A stretch of DNA of 64,000 nucleotides from Variovorax paradoxus (GTDB lineage Bacteria > Pseudomonadota > Gammaproteobacteria > Burkholderiales > Burkholderiaceae_C). Below, piece by piece: positions 16,572 to 26,381 of this stretch (position 1 is its first letter; each line of letters starts with the position of its first letter). The stretch lies in the NCBI RefSeq assembly GCF_030811855.1, contig NZ_JAUSRN010000003.1, positions 330,158 through 394,157 on the forward strand, read 5' to 3'. A program made the translations under genes and the position numbers. Below the pieces are notes generated by a model, which was given only the letters and a program-made list of their open reading frames with translations, did no database searches and had not been told where the DNA came from.

Positions 16572-18608
16572 ATGGCAACGAACGTCCTCCGCAACCGGCT
16601 TCGCGACGGACCACTCTGGGTCAAGGTGCTCGCGGTCGTCGTGCTGCTGCTCGCCATGCTGGCGGTGGTGCTGGCGCTCTTTCCGTGGGACACATTGCGT
16701 GGGCCGCTGAACCGATACGTCAGCGAGAAGACCGGCCGCAAGTTCGAGATTACCCGCCGGCTCGACGTCGGCATCGGCCTGCGCGGCGCCACGGTCAAGG
16801 CCGACGGTATCGAGTTTGCCAATCCGCAGTGGGCGCGCGACCCCTACCTGGTCAAGGCTGAGCGCGCCGAGTTCGACATCCGGCTCTGGCCCCTCCTCAG
16901 GCAGAAGGTCGTGATTCCGCGGCTGGCGCTCGTCTCACCCACGCTGGGCCTCCAGATGGAGGCCGACGGACGCCGCACTTGGGCGCTCGGCAAGGACACC
17001 TCCGACCCCGGCACCGTTCCCGTCATTGGCCTGATGGAGGTCGACAACGGTTCGGTCGATTTCCTGGCCAAGCACCTGGGAGTCGACCTGCACGCCGACG
17101 TGAATTACGACACCAGTCTCGGCACGCTCCCGCTCAGCTACCGCATCAAGGGCCGCTACAAGGGCCAGCCGCTCACGGCCGAAGGTCGCACGGGCAACGT
17201 GCTGCAGCTCAAGGCGGCCGGTGGGCAGCCGTTTCCGCTGGAGATCGACGGCGCAGCAGGCCACACGCGGCTCAAGGCATCGGGCACGGTGACCGACTTT
17301 GCCGACCTCGACGGCATCGACGCGAAGTTCGATCTCAAGGGCCAGACGCTCGGCGCGCTGTTCCCTCTGTTGGGCATCGCGCTGCCGGAAACCTCCCCCT
17401 ATGCGCTGAGCGGCGACCTGCGCAAGCGCGGCAAGCAATGGGAGGTGGCCGGACTCAAGGGCAAGCTCGGCCTGTCCGACATCGCCGGCGACATGCGCTT
17501 CGACCAGACGGGCAAGGTGCCGCACCTCGCGGGCGAACTGCGCTCTCGGGTGATGGACATGGACGACCTGGGCCCGCTCATTGGCCTGCCGCCCACCGAG
17601 AGGTCGGCCAAGGCGGTCGAGGGCGTCGCGCCGCCTCCCACCATCAAGCAGACCAAGCGCGGCAAGGACGCCAAGGTGCTGCCGAGCGCCAGCCTCGACT
17701 TCGACCGGCTGCGCGCGATGAACGCCGACGTGAAATACGCGGCCGACCGGATCAAGAACGTGCGCGACGTACCGCTCGACCGCGGCAGCGTGCAGGTGAA
17801 GCTGAACAACAGCGTGCTTGTGCTGGAGCCGCTGGACCTCGGCGTGGGCGGCGGCAAGCTGGCCGGCGCCATCCGCATCGACGCCACCCAGAACCCGGCG
17901 GACATCCGCGCCTCGCTCGACCTGCGCAACGTGCAGCTCAACCGCCTGATCCCCAAGATCGAGACGATGCGAAGCAGCTTCAGCAGGCTCGATGGACGCA
18001 TCAACCTGTCGGGGCGGGGCACGTCGGTGGCAACCTGGCTCGGCGGTGCCTCGGGCGACGTGGCGGCGATGACCGGGCGAGGGCGGTTCAGCAACCTGCT
18101 GCTGGAGTTCATGGGGCTGGACGGCGCCGAGATCATCAAGTTCCTGCTGCGTGGCGACCAGAACGTCGAACTGCGCTGCGCCGCCATGGCCTTCGACGTC
18201 AACAAGGGCGTCATGTCCAGCCGCAGCATGGTGCTGGACACCGAAGACACCGTTTTCTATGCCAGCGGCCAGGCCAACCTCGCGACCGAAAAGCTCGACT
18301 TCGTGGTGCGCCCCGAGCCCAAGGACCGGAGCTTCCTGTCGCTGCGTTCGCCGCTGGTCGTCGGCGGTACCTTCGGGGCGCCGACCGGCGGGGTGCAGGC
18401 GGCGCCTCTGGCGGAGCGCGGCATCGCCGCTCTGGTGCTGGGCGCGCTCAATCCGCTGCTGGCCCTGGCTGCCACGGTCGAGACCGGGCCGGGCGAGGAC
18501 GCCGATTGCAAGGGTGTTCTGTCGCAAGCCAACAAGCCCTCGACCGGTGCGGCGGCCGCGGGCGCGGCCAAGGCGAAGGGTGCAAAGCAGCAGCCGCCGC
18601 CGCGCTGA
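16572..18608 (+). CDS. AsmA family protein
   Basis: A large envelope protein of the AsmA family, 678 residues, with one N-terminal inner-membrane helix (about 16-38) and a long periplasmic part rich in beta structure. The family-typical opening NRYVSEKTGRKFEI follows the helix, and the C-terminal AsmA-like repeat (DLRNVQLNRL, then RINLSGRGTS) is clear. AsmA-like proteins are linked to outer-membrane assembly and phospholipid transport between membranes. The ATG at 16572 is used because it is the first codon leading directly to the basic-then-hydrophobic N-terminus; an upstream in-frame ATG at 16506 is less likely. The last 25 residues are Ala/Lys-rich. Confidence 0.88.
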   Translation: MATNVLRNRLRDGPLWVKVLAVVVLLLAMLAVVLALFPWDTLRGPLNRYVSEKTGRKFEITRRLDVGIGLRGATVKADGIEFANPQWARDPYLVKAERAEFDIRLWPLLRQKVVIPRLALVSPTLGLQMEADGRRTWALGKDTSDPGTVPVIGLMEVDNGSVDFLAKHLGVDLHADVNYDTSLGTLPLSYRIKGRYKGQPLTAEGRTGNVLQLKAAGGQPFPLEIDGAAGHTRLKASGTVTDFADLDGIDAKFDLKGQTLGALFPLLGIALPETSPYALSGDLRKRGKQWEVAGLKGKLGLSDIAGDMRFDQTGKVPHLAGELRSRVMDMDDLGPLIGLPPTERSAKAVEGVAPPPTIKQTKRGKDAKVLPSASLDFDRLRAMNADVKYAADRIKNVRDVPLDRGSVQVKLNNSVLVLEPLDLGVGGGKLAGAIRIDATQNPADIRASLDLRNVQLNRLIPKIETMRSSFSRLDGRINLSGRGTSVATWLGGASGDVAAMTGRGRFSNLLLEFMGLDGAEIIKFLLRGDQNVELRCAAMAFDVNKGVMSSRSMVLDTEDTVFYASGQANLATEKLDFVVRPEPKDRSFLSLRSPLVVGGTFGAPTGGVQAAPLAERGIAALVLGALNPLLALAATVETGPGEDADCKGVLSQANKPSTGAAAAGAAKAKGAKQQPPPR

Positions 18609-18652
18609 TGCCTGCGTGCCTGTTGCGCCGCCACTTGGCGCCGCGCTTCCCC

Positions 18653-19417
18653 TCAGTTGTCTGCCGCCGCGCGTTGCGCGCACACGCTGCAATGCGGATC
18701 GCGCGCAACCTTCAGCGTGTCGAACGCCGTACGGCGCCCGTCGAACATCAGGAGCTTGCCCGCCAGCGACGGGCCGATGCCTGCGAGCAGCTTGAGTGCT
18801 TCGCTCGCCTGCAGCGTGCCGATGGTCCCCACCACAGGGCCGAACACGCCGAGCACCGCGCACAGCGTTTCCTCGAAAGCCGCGTCGGGCGGAAAGATGC
18901 ACGCGTAGCAGGGAGAGGCGGGGTCGCGCGTGTCGTACACGCTCAGCTGGCCATCAAAGCGGATGGCCGCACCAGCCACCAGCGGCTTGCCGTGCGCCAC
19001 GCAGGCGCGGTTGACGGCGTGCCGGGTGGCAAAGTTGTCGCAGCAGTCGAGCACCACGTCTGCCGCCGCAACCAGGCGCGACAGCAGCTCCTCATCGGCC
19101 CGCAGGGCGTGCGTCTCGATGGCGATGTCGGGGTTGATGTCGCGCATGGCCTCGGCGGCCGATTCGACCTTCAGCTGGCCCACGCGTGCGTTGGTATGGG
19201 CGACTTGGCGCTGGAGGTTGGTGAGGTCGACTTCGTCGTCGTCCACCAGCGCGATGTGCCCGACGCCGGCGGCCGCGAGGTACAGCGCCACAGGCGAACC
19301 CAGGCCGCCCGCGCCGATGACCAGCGCGCGCCCGGCACTGACGCGCGCCTGGCCGTCGATGCCGAATTCCTCGAGCAGGATATGGCGCGAATAGCGAAGC
19401 AGGTCGTTGTCGTTCAT
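18653..19417 (-). CDS. moeB: Molybdopterin-synthase adenylyltransferase MoeB / HesA-MoeB-ThiF protein
   Basis: A 254-residue E1-like enzyme that adenylates the C-terminal glycine of a small sulfur-carrier protein (MoaD or ThiS). The ATP-binding GAGGLGSPVALYLAAAG is at 34-50, with VDDDEVDLTNLQRQ after it. Two CxxC pairs (CYAC and CSVC) form the structural zinc site, and GTIGTLQASEALK is the conserved segment near the crossover loop. MoeB fits the Mo-dependent enzymes encoded elsewhere in this window; a ThiF role cannot be excluded. It is next to ctpA and gpmA on the same strand, an order common in Burkholderiales. Confidence 0.88.
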   Translation of the reverse strand: MNDNDLLRYSRHILLEEFGIDGQARVSAGRALVIGAGGLGSPVALYLAAAGVGHIALVDDDEVDLTNLQRQVAHTNARVGQLKVESAAEAMRDINPDIAIETHALRADEELLSRLVAAADVVLDCCDNFATRHAVNRACVAHGKPLVAGAAIRFDGQLSVYDTRDPASPCYACIFPPDAAFEETLCAVLGVFGPVVGTIGTLQASEALKLLAGIGPSLAGKLLMFDGRRTAFDTLKVARDPHCSVCAQRAAADN

Positions 19418-19440
19418 GGCTCGTCCCGGGTCTTAGCCAA

Positions 19441-19483
19441 ACGCAAAATACCGCGGCCCGGCAGCGCCGGTTCCGCGGTATTT
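19441..19483 (-). terminator. Strong two-tier intrinsic terminator downstream of ctpA
   Basis: A perfect 11-bp stem (AAATACCGCGG/CCGCGGTATTT) encloses a second 5-bp stem (CCGGC/GCCGG). On the minus strand it is followed by TTTTGCGTTT. It lies between the ctpA stop and the moeB start, so moeB probably has its own promoter or depends on read-through. Confidence 0.88.
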
Positions 19484-19510
19484 CGGGATCTGAGGGCGCC
19501 GGGCTCCAGA

Positions 19511-20956
19511 TCAGTTCTCTTTTTTCTCTTCCTTGTTGTCGACGATGACCTGCGTCTTGCTCACGAGCACCGGCTGGCCCTTGAGGCGGTTGAGCGCCTG
19601 CACCAGCGGGAAGTCCTTGTCGGTGCCGAACTCGGGCACCTTGCGGTCCTGCGGCGGCTTCTTGGCTTCTTCCTCGAGGCGCTTGCGGGCTTCGTCGCGC
19701 GCCTTTTCGCGTTCCGGGTCCTTGGTCTCCGGGCCTTGGCCGCTGGCCAGGTGCTTTTCAAGGTCGGCCTCGCGCATGCGAAGGGCTGCAAAGGGGCTGC
19801 CCTCGGCGCTTTCGTCGACCAGCACGTTGGGCACGATGCCCTTGGCCTGGATCGAGGTACCGCTTGGCGTGTAGTAGCGGGCCGTCGTGATCTTGAGGCC
19901 GGTGTCCGGGCCGAGCGGGCGCACCGTCTGCACCGAGCCCTTGCCGAAGGTCTGGCTGCCCATGACGGTGGCGCGCTTGTGGTCCTGCAGCGCACCGGCC
20001 ACGATTTCGCTCGCGGAGGCCGAGCCTTCGTTCACCAGCACCACCAGTGGCACGGTCTTGAGGGCTGCGGGCAGGTTGCGCAGCGGATCGCTGCCCGACC
20101 GGCGCTGATAGAACTCCGGCGCCGCCTTGTAGACCGACTTGCTCTCGGCCAGCTGGCCGTCCGTCGAAACCACGGTGACGTTCTCGGGCAGGAAGGCGGC
20201 CGAAATGGCCACGGCCGCGTCGAGCAGACCGCCCGGGTCATTGCGCAGGTCCAGCACCAAGCCCTTGAGATTGGGCTCTTCCTTGTAGATGTCTTCGACC
20301 TTCTTCACGAAGTCGTCGACCGTGCGCTCTTGGAACTGCGACAGGCGAATCCAGCCGTAGCCCGGTTCCATGACCTTGCCGCGCACCGATTGGGTCCGGA
20401 TTTCTTCCCGCGTGATCGTGACCGGGAAGGTGCGGCTCTCGTCCTTGCGGAAGATGGTCAGCAGCACCTTGGTATTGGCCTCGCCGCGCATGCGCTTGAC
20501 GGCTTCGTTGAGCGACAGGCCACGCACCGCGGTGTCGTCGATCTTGGTGATCAGATCATTCGGCTTCAGGCCCGCGCGGAAGGCCGGGGAGCCTTCGATC
20601 GGAGAAACCACCTTGATGAGGCCGTCTTCCTGCGAAATCTCGATGCCCACGCCGACGAAGCGGCCGGTCGTGCCTTCCCTGAATTCCTTGAAGGACTTCT
20701 TGTCGAAGTACTGGGAATGCGGGTCGAGCCCGGCCACCATGCCGGAAATGGCGTCGGAAATGAGCTTTTTCTCGTCGACCGGCTCGACATAGTCACTCTT
20801 GACCATGCCGAAAACGGCAGCGAGCTGCTGCAATTCTTCGAGCGGGAGCGGCGCAAGCGAGCCGCGCGCGACCGTCTGTAACGAGACGGTGGTCAGGACG
20901 CCGGCAACGGCGCCAGCGGCGACCCAGCCGGTAATCTTCAATTTCTGGCCCATCAT
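19511..20956 (-). CDS. ctpA: S41-family C-terminal processing peptidase
   Basis: A 481-residue exported serine protease of the CtpA/Prc class that trims C-termini of envelope proteins and regulates peptidoglycan hydrolases. An N-terminal signal/anchor helix (10-30) is followed by a PDZ domain (about 95-180) and the S41 catalytic core. The catalytic residues fall exactly as in Prc: Ser314 in GSASASE, Asp325 and Lys339 in TFGKGS. The C-terminal 70 residues are charged (Lys/Glu-rich) and end in KEEKKEN, a likely disordered tail. Two adjacent ATG codons (20956, 20953) are possible starts; the longer frame above them is not supported. It lies downstream of gpmA on the minus strand. Confidence 0.92.
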   Translation of the reverse strand: MMGQKLKITGWVAAGAVAGVLTTVSLQTVARGSLAPLPLEELQQLAAVFGMVKSDYVEPVDEKKLISDAISGMVAGLDPHSQYFDKKSFKEFREGTTGRFVGVGIEISQEDGLIKVVSPIEGSPAFRAGLKPNDLITKIDDTAVRGLSLNEAVKRMRGEANTKVLLTIFRKDESRTFPVTITREEIRTQSVRGKVMEPGYGWIRLSQFQERTVDDFVKKVEDIYKEEPNLKGLVLDLRNDPGGLLDAAVAISAAFLPENVTVVSTDGQLAESKSVYKAAPEFYQRRSGSDPLRNLPAALKTVPLVVLVNEGSASASEIVAGALQDHKRATVMGSQTFGKGSVQTVRPLGPDTGLKITTARYYTPSGTSIQAKGIVPNVLVDESAEGSPFAALRMREADLEKHLASGQGPETKDPEREKARDEARKRLEEEAKKPPQDRKVPEFGTDKDFPLVQALNRLKGQPVLVSKTQVIVDNKEEKKEN

Positions 20957-21056
20957 GAGTGATTGTCCTTGTCGGCTGTCGAGCCAATATACACAGCTTG
21001 GAAGCAGAATGCCTGCCGGGGTTCCACGGGGGAGCGCCGCCAAGGGTTTTCTTTTT

Positions 21057-21800
21057 TCAGCCTTTGCCCTGCGACGCCACCGCCGCGGCGGCCTTTTCGG
21101 CGGCTGCGGCATCGCCGAGGTAGTAGTGCCGCAGCGGCTTGAGCTCGTCGTCGAGCTCGTAGACCAGCGGAATGCCGTTCGGAATGTTCAGGCCGACGAT
21201 GGCGTCGTCCGAAATGCCGTCCAGGTACTTGACCAGCGCCCGGATCGAATTGCCGTGTGCCGCCACCACCAGGCGGCGCCCGGCGCGAATGGCCGGCGCC
21301 ATCGACTCGTTCCAGAACGGCAGGACGCGCGCCACCGTGTCCTTCAGGCACTCGGTCAGCGGGATTTGCTCGGGCGACAGCTTGGCGTAGCGCACGTCGC
21401 TGCGTTCGCTGCGCGGGTCGTCCGATTCCAGCGGCGGCGGCGGGGTGCTGTAGCTGCGGCGCCAGACCAGCACCTGCTCGTCACCGTATTTCTTGGCGGT
21501 TTCGGCCTTGTTCAGCCCCTGCAGGCCGCCGTAGTGGCGCTCGTTCAGGCGCCAGGAATGGACCACCGGGAGCCAGGTGCGGTCGAGCTCGTCCAGTGTG
21601 TGCCACAGCGTACGGGTGGCGCGCTTGAGCACGCTGGTGTAGGCCACGTCGAAGTCGTAGCCCTCGGCCTTGAGCAGCCGGCCGGCCTGCTTGGCCTGCT
21701 CGATGCCGGTTTCGGTCAGGTCGACGTCCGTCCATCCGGTGAAGCGGTTTTCGAGATTCCAGGTCGATTCGCCATGGCGGATCAGTACCAGTTTGTGCAT
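21057..21800 (-). CDS. gpmA: 2,3-bisphosphoglycerate-dependent phosphoglycerate mutase
   Basis: Glycolytic/gluconeogenic enzyme interconverting 3- and 2-phosphoglycerate in the cytosol. The 247-residue protein has the phosphohistidine motif LIRHGEST (His9), the family segment [23 protein letters not shown] and the second catalytic His in [16 protein letters not shown]. This is the cofactor-dependent (dPGM) type. The last 25 residues are an Ala-rich extension. It is divergent from the rhodanese gene, with 72 bp between, and precedes ctpA on the minus strand. Confidence 0.96.
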   Translation of the reverse strand: MHKLVLIRHGESTWNLENRFTGWTDVDLTETGIEQAKQAGRLLKAEGYDFDVAYTSVLKRATRTLWHTLDELDRTWLPVVHSWRLNERHYGGLQGLNKAETAKKYGDEQVLVWRRSYSTPPPPLESDDPRSERSDVRYAKLSPEQIPLTECLKDTVARVLPFWNESMAPAIRAGRRLVVAAHGNSIRALVKYLDGISDDAIVGLNIPNGIPLVYELDDELKPLRHYYLGDAAAAEKAAAAVASQGKG

Positions 21801-21872
21801 GTGGGAAGCCTTTGGCAGCGCTTGGGAAAACCAGCATTCTAAAATCCCGGGTTTGCCATCCAAGGAATCCCC

Positions 21873-22289
21873 GTGAAATTGATCGAATTCGTCACCGCCA
21901 ACTGGATGCTGATCCTGATCGCACTCAGCTCGGGTGGCATGCTGGCCTGGCCGCTGGTCCGCGGCGCCGGCGGCGGCACTCTCACGGCCCAGGGAGCGGT
22001 GCAGCTCATCAACCGCGAACGCGCGGTGCTGGTCGACGTGCGCGAACCTGAAGAGTTTGCCACCGGCCACATGATCGGCGCCAAGAACGTGCCGCTGAAC
22101 CAGCTGGAGGAAAAGCTGACCGGCGCGGTCAAGAACAAGAACGTGCCGCTTCTTCTGGTGTGCGCCACCGGTGCCCGCGCCCAGCGCGCCGTGGCCATGG
22201 CCAAGAAACTCGGCTACGAGCAGGCCCAAGCCGTGGCCGGCGGCCTCAAGGCCTGGAAAGACGCTAACCTGCCGGTTGAAAAAGCATAA
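21873..22289 (+). CDS. Membrane-anchored rhodanese-like protein
   Basis: A 138-residue protein with an N-terminal membrane helix (about 9-31) and a single rhodanese domain starting near residue 38. The active-site loop [11 protein letters not shown] holds the catalytic Cys, and [18 protein letters not shown] is the standard entry motif. Such proteins transfer sulfane sulfur; the anchored form probably faces the cytosol. The start is a GTG with GGAA upstream. It precedes grxC by 21 bp, a pairing (rhodanese-grxC-secB-gpsA) conserved in beta- and gammaproteobacteria. Confidence 0.92.
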   Translation: MKLIEFVTANWMLILIALSSGGMLAWPLVRGAGGGTLTAQGAVQLINRERAVLVDVREPEEFATGHMIGAKNVPLNQLEEKLTGAVKNKNVPLLLVCATGARAQRAVAMAKKLGYEQAQAVAGGLKAWKDANLPVEKA

Positions 22290-22310
22290 GGTCTTCCCCA
22301 GCTAAAGCGT

Positions 22311-22571
22311 ATGCAAGCCGTCAAGATGTACACCACCGCTGTCTGCCCGTACTGCATTCGTGCCAAGCAGATCCTCAAATCCAAGGGTGTCGAAGAGATC
22401 GAAGAAATTCGCATCGACAGCGACCCGGCCGCCCGCAACACCATGATGGAGATCACCCGGCGCCGCACCGTGCCGCAGATTTTCATCGGCGACACCCACG
22501 TGGGCGGCTGCGACGACCTGATGGCGCTCGACAGCCGCGGCGGACTGGTTCCGCTGCTGCAGGGCGCCTGA
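22311..22571 (+). CDS. grxC: Glutaredoxin 3
   Basis: An 86-residue thioredoxin-fold protein using glutathione to reduce disulfides in the cytosol. The active-site CPYC is at about residues 13-16 and the cis-Pro segment TVPQIFIG at about 60-67. The glutathione-binding GGCDDLMAL follows. Length and motifs are typical. It lies between the rhodanese gene and secB on the same strand. Confidence 0.96.
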   Translation: MQAVKMYTTAVCPYCIRAKQILKSKGVEEIEEIRIDSDPAARNTMMEITRRRTVPQIFIGDTHVGGCDDLMALDSRGGLVPLLQGA

Positions 22572-22642
22572 TGCACCAAGCAGCCGGGCGCCACCGAAGC
22601 GGTTCGGGCGCCGGGCGATAATCGCCTGCTCATTCATCTGCA

Positions 22643-22680
22643 GCCCGCTGCGGGAAACTCTCCCCGGCGGGCATTGTTTT
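22643..22680 (+). terminator. Possible intrinsic terminator between grxC and secB
   Basis: An imperfect hairpin with arms GCCCGC and GCGGGC (22643-22672), plus inner GGG/CCC pairing, is followed by ATTGTTTT. It lies 20-30 bp before secB and could end the grxC transcript or be a leader structure of secB. Confidence 0.4.
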
Positions 22681-22699
22681 GATTCTCGAAAGTTCAGCC

Positions 22700-23164
22700 A
22701 TGGCCGACCAGCAAGCCCAAGATCCCGTTTTCCAGATCCAGCGCGTCTACCTCAAGGACCTGTCGCTCGAACAGCCCAATTCGCCCGGCATCCTGCTCGA
22801 GCAAGAGCAGCCCACGGTCGACATCCAGCTTGGCGTGGACGCCCAGCCGGTCGCTGATGGCATCTTCGAGATCACCGTGTCAGCCACCGTGCAGACCAAG
22901 ATCCAGGACAAGACCGTGTTTCTGGTCGAGGCCAAGCAAGCCGGCATCTTCGAGATCCGCAACCTGCCCGAAGACCAGATGGGCCCGATCCTGGGCATTG
23001 CCTGCCCGCAGATCGTCTACCCGTACCTCCGCGGCAACGTGGCCGACGTGATCCAGCGCGGCGGCTTCCCGCCCGTGCACCTGGCCGAAATCAACTTCCA
23101 GGCCATGTACGAGCAGCAGCAGGCGCAGGCCGCCGGCCAGCCCTCGCCGACCCTCGCGCAGTAA
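22700..23164 (+). CDS. secB: Protein-export chaperone SecB
   Basis: Cytosolic tetrameric chaperone that keeps precursor proteins unfolded and hands them to SecA. The 154-residue sequence has the family core [19 protein letters not shown] and the later [17 protein letters not shown] region that lines the substrate groove. A Gln/Ala-rich tail follows. The start at the ATG of MADQQAQ is chosen; an in-frame TTG 21 bp upstream is unlikely. It is followed by gpsA, the usual partner in proteobacteria. Confidence 0.96.
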   Translation: MADQQAQDPVFQIQRVYLKDLSLEQPNSPGILLEQEQPTVDIQLGVDAQPVADGIFEITVSATVQTKIQDKTVFLVEAKQAGIFEIRNLPEDQMGPILGIACPQIVYPYLRGNVADVIQRGGFPPVHLAEINFQAMYEQQQAQAAGQPSPTLAQ

Positions 23165-23188
23165 ACCGGCTCAAGGCCGCCAACGCCG

Positions 23189-24232
23189 ATGAAGATCTGC
23201 GTTCATGGCGCCGGTGCCTGGGGCACGGCGCTGGCCGTCAACGCGGCGGGCCGCCACGAGGTCACGCTCTGGGCGCGCGATGCCGCCCAGGCCGATGCGA
23301 TCTCGAAGGCGGGCGAAAACATCCGCTACCTGCCCGGCCTCGCCTTGCCGCCCGCGCTCACGGTGCGGGCCGGCAATCTTCGCCAGGCCCGAGCCGGCGC
23401 CGAACTGGTCATCGTGGCCACGCCCATGGCCGCTCTGCGCCAGCAACTCACCGACCTGCGCGGCACGACCGCGCCGGTGGCCTGGCTTTGCAAGGGCGTG
23501 GAGCCCGCGCGCGGCAAATCCCCCAACTCCTTCGGCTTGCTGGCCCACGAGATATGGGCGCAAGTTGCTCCTGAATTGATAGCGGGCGTGCTCAGCGGGC
23601 CGAGCTTTGCACAAGAGGTCGCTGAAGGCCGGCCCACGGCCCTGGTGGCCGCGAGCCCGCATGCCGAGGTGCGCGACGCCCTGGTCGATGCCTTCCACGG
23701 ACCGGCTTTGCGCGTCTATGCCAACGACGACATCGTGGGTGTCGAGGTCGGCGGCGCCGTCAAGAACGTGCTGGCCATTGCCACCGGCCTGTGCGACGGC
23801 CTGGCGCTCGGACTCAATGCGCGCGCGGCGCTCATCACACGCGGCCTGGCCGAGATGACACGCTTCGGCCTGGCGCTCGGCGCACGCGCCGAGACTTTCA
23901 TGGGCCTGTCGGGACTCGGCGACCTGGTGCTGACCTCGACCGGCGACCTGTCGCGCAACCGCAAGGTCGGCCTGCTGCTGGCGCAGGGACGCACCCTGGC
24001 CGAGGCCGTGGCGTCGCTGGGCCACGTGGCCGAAGGCGTCTATTGCGCACGCACCGTGGTGCAGCGCGCGCGGGGCCTGGGTGTCGAAATGCCGATCGCC
24101 GAAGGCGTGGTCGCGCTGCTCGACGGCAAGCTGAGCCCACGGGAGGCGGTTGCCTCGCTCACCGGCCGAGATCCGGTGCCTGAATCGGTGCTCGCTCCTG
24201 CGCATGCGCGCGGTTCACCCCAACAAGACTGA
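23189..24232 (+). CDS. gpsA: Glycerol-3-phosphate dehydrogenase [NAD(P)+]
   Basis: Reduces dihydroxyacetone phosphate to sn-glycerol 3-phosphate, the backbone for phospholipids. Of 347 residues, the N-terminal dinucleotide fold has [11 protein letters not shown] at 6-16. [13 protein letters not shown] lies in the middle, and the C-terminal domain carries KNVLAIATG with the catalytic Lys and [13 protein letters not shown]. Length and motifs are normal. It lies 24 bp after secB. A short AT-richer text within it (23564-23583) resembles a family repeat, but the protein is not interrupted. Confidence 0.95.
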   Translation: MKICVHGAGAWGTALAVNAAGRHEVTLWARDAAQADAISKAGENIRYLPGLALPPALTVRAGNLRQARAGAELVIVATPMAALRQQLTDLRGTTAPVAWLCKGVEPARGKSPNSFGLLAHEIWAQVAPELIAGVLSGPSFAQEVAEGRPTALVAASPHAEVRDALVDAFHGPALRVYANDDIVGVEVGGAVKNVLAIATGLCDGLALGLNARAALITRGLAEMTRFGLALGARAETFMGLSGLGDLVLTSTGDLSRNRKVGLLLAQGRTLAEAVASLGHVAEGVYCARTVVQRARGLGVEMPIAEGVVALLDGKLSPREAVASLTGRDPVPESVLAPAHARGSPQQD

Positions 24233-24247
24233 AGAGACAAGAGAGCC

Positions 24248-25132
24248 ATGAGCCTTCGCTTTGATTTTTCGGCGCCGGCCGTGGCCGAGCTGGCCCGCGC
24301 CGACGCCGCTCGCGCCCTGCAAGAAGACGTGGCCGACGGCGACCTGACCGCTTCGCTGGTCGATCCAGGCCGCCGGGCCCTTGCCCGCGTGCTGGCGCGT
24401 GAGCCGGCCGTGGTCTGCGGTGCCCCATGGGTCGAAGCCACCGTGCGGCAGCTCGATCCAGAGGCCCGCATCCGCTGGCTGTGCGGCGAAGGCGAGCGCT
24501 GCGCGGCCGACCAGGTCGTGCTCGAGATCGAGGGCTCGGCCCGCGCGCTGCTGACGGCCGAGCGCACCGCGCTCAATTTTCTCCAGCTGCTGAGCGCGGT
24601 GTCCACCAAGACCGCCCTGTACGCCGACGCGGTCCGCGGCACGCGCGCCCGCATCGTCGACACCCGCAAGACGCTGCCGGGCCTGCGCCTGGCGCAGAAA
24701 TATGCGGTTCGCACCGGCGGCGGCCTCAACCACCGCATCGGCCTTTACGACGCGGTGCTCATCAAGGAAAACCACATTGCCGCAGCCGGCGGCGTGGCTG
24801 CCGCATTGCGTGCGGTGGCGCCGATGGCGCAGCGCGCGGCCTTTGTCGAGATCGAGGTCGAGACGCTGGCCCAATTGCGCGAAGCGCTGGAAGCCGGCGC
24901 GCGCATGGTGCTGCTCGACAACATGGACCTGCCGACCTTGCGCGAAGCCGTACGTATCAACGATGAGGCCGGCGCTGACCGCAAGGCCGTGCTCGAAATC
25001 TCCGGCGGCGTGACGCTCGAGGGTCTGCGCACCCTGGCCGAAACCGGTGTCGACCGCATCTCGGTCGGTGCGTTGACCAAGGACGTCAAAGCCATCGACT
25101 ATTCGATGCGCTTCCAACCCGAGCACGACTGA
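24248..25132 (+). CDS. nadC: Nicotinate-nucleotide pyrophosphorylase (carboxylating)
   Basis: Makes nicotinate mononucleotide from quinolinate and PRPP, the third step of de novo NAD synthesis. The 294-residue protein has an N-terminal LQEDVADGDLTA segment, the phosphate-binding IVDTRKTLPGLR, GGGLNHRIGLYDAVLIKENH and the C-terminal LEISGGVTLEGL typical of the family. It is 15 bp after gpsA and 6 bp before nadA, so the three are probably co-transcribed; nadA makes its substrate. Confidence 0.96.
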   Translation: MSLRFDFSAPAVAELARADAARALQEDVADGDLTASLVDPGRRALARVLAREPAVVCGAPWVEATVRQLDPEARIRWLCGEGERCAADQVVLEIEGSARALLTAERTALNFLQLLSAVSTKTALYADAVRGTRARIVDTRKTLPGLRLAQKYAVRTGGGLNHRIGLYDAVLIKENHIAAAGGVAAALRAVAPMAQRAAFVEIEVETLAQLREALEAGARMVLLDNMDLPTLREAVRINDEAGADRKAVLEISGGVTLEGLRTLAETGVDRISVGALTKDVKAIDYSMRFQPEHD

Positions 25133-25138
25133 ACCGCC

Positions 25139-26257
25139 ATGGCGACCGCTTCCGTCATCGACGTCGACTACGAACAGCCCGCAGCGCAAGGCAGCGTCTG
25201 CGACACCCGCCACGCCTGGGCGCGCGTGCCGCCCGAGCCCTCGCCCGTCGAGCGCATCGCCCTCAAGGAGCGCATTCGCCGCCTGCTGCGCGAGCGCAAT
25301 GCCGTCATGGTGTCGCACTTCTACGTGCACCCCGACCTGCAGGACCTGGCCGAGGAAACCGGTGGCATCGTGAGCGATTCGCTCGAGATGGCGCGCTTCG
25401 GCCGTGACCACGCCGCCACCACCCTGGTGGTATCGGGCGTGCGCTTCATGGGCGAGACCGCCAAGATCCTTTCGCCCGAGAAGCGGGTGCTGATGCCCGA
25501 CCTGGACGCCAACTGCTCGCTCGACCTCGGCTGCCCGGTCGACGAATTCAGTGCGTTCTGCGACCAGCATCCCGACCGCACCGTGGTCGTGTACGCCAAC
25601 ACCAGCGCGGCCGTGAAGGCGCGCGCCGACTGGCTCGTCACGTCGAGCTGCGCGCTCGACGTGGTGAGCGCGCTGCATGCACAGGGCCGAAAGATCCTCT
25701 GGGGCCCCGACCGCCACCTGGGCGACTACATCCAGCGCCAGACGGGCGCCGACATGGTGAGCTGGAACGGCGCCTGCATCGTGCACGACGAATTCAAGGC
25801 GCTCGAGCTCGACCTGCTCATGAAAGAGCATCCCTCAGCCAAGGTGCTGGTGCACCCTGAATCGCCAGCCGACGTGATCGCACTGGCCGATGCGGTCGGC
25901 TCGACCTCCGCGATCCTGAATGCGGCACGGGGCATGGACGCAAAGGAATTCATCGTCGCCACCGACACCGGCATGCTGCACAAGCTGCGCACGCTGAATC
26001 CCGGCAAGACCTTCATCGAAGCGCCGACCGCAGGCAATGGTGGCACCTGCAAGAGCTGCGCGCATTGCCCGTGGATGGCGATGAACGGGCTGGTGGAACT
26101 GGCGAATGCGTTGGAAACAGGTGCGGGCGAGATCCATGTCGATCCGGCGCTAGGGCTGCGCGCGCGGGTGCCGATCGATCGGATGCTGGCGTTCACCGCG
26201 GGGCTCAAGAATGGGCAGCCGGCAGGCAGTCTGATCGCAGGAATAGGCGCTGCCTGA
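25139..26257 (+). CDS. nadA: Quinolinate synthase A
   Basis: Condenses iminoaspartate with dihydroxyacetone phosphate to quinolinate, using a [4Fe-4S] cluster. The 372-residue protein has the three expected cluster cysteines in conserved segments: [24 protein letters not shown] and [16 protein letters not shown]. The [17 protein letters not shown]-terminal repeat is typical. It starts 6 bp after nadC. The partner nadB lies 3 kb away on the opposite strand. Confidence 0.96.
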   Translation: MATASVIDVDYEQPAAQGSVCDTRHAWARVPPEPSPVERIALKERIRRLLRERNAVMVSHFYVHPDLQDLAEETGGIVSDSLEMARFGRDHAATTLVVSGVRFMGETAKILSPEKRVLMPDLDANCSLDLGCPVDEFSAFCDQHPDRTVVVYANTSAAVKARADWLVTSSCALDVVSALHAQGRKILWGPDRHLGDYIQRQTGADMVSWNGACIVHDEFKALELDLLMKEHPSAKVLVHPESPADVIALADAVGSTSAILNAARGMDAKEFIVATDTGMLHKLRTLNPGKTFIEAPTAGNGGTCKSCAHCPWMAMNGLVELANALETGAGEIHVDPALGLRARVPIDRMLAFTAGLKNGQPAGSLIAGIGAA

Positions 26258-26261
26258 ATTG

Positions 26262-26374
26262 CTCCTTCCCCCTCTGGGGGAAGGCTGGGATGGGGGCTTG
26301 CGGCGCTGGATGAGGCCGGCCGTGAAGTGAAGGCCGCATGCCCCCACCCCAGCCCTCCCCCGGAAGGGGAGGGA
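26262..26374. repeat. Long imperfect inverted repeat between convergent nadA and queD
   Basis: Two arms of about 35 bp (26262-26297 and 26340-26374) are reverse complements of each other with a few mismatches. Each arm contains its own small C-run/G-run palindrome. The loop is about 42 bp. It lies between the convergent ends of nadA and queD and could fold into a large cruciform or end both transcripts. I recall similar C/G-run text between genes in this bacterial family, so it may be a mobile or dispersed repeat rather than a dedicated terminator. Confidence 0.7.
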
Positions 26375-26381
26375 GTAAAAC

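Noticed and set aside
16979..20881. A 1300-codon open frame on the plus strand
   Set aside because: Shadow of AsmA in another frame continuing antisense through moeB and ctpA; composition is typical of GC-skewed shadow frames.
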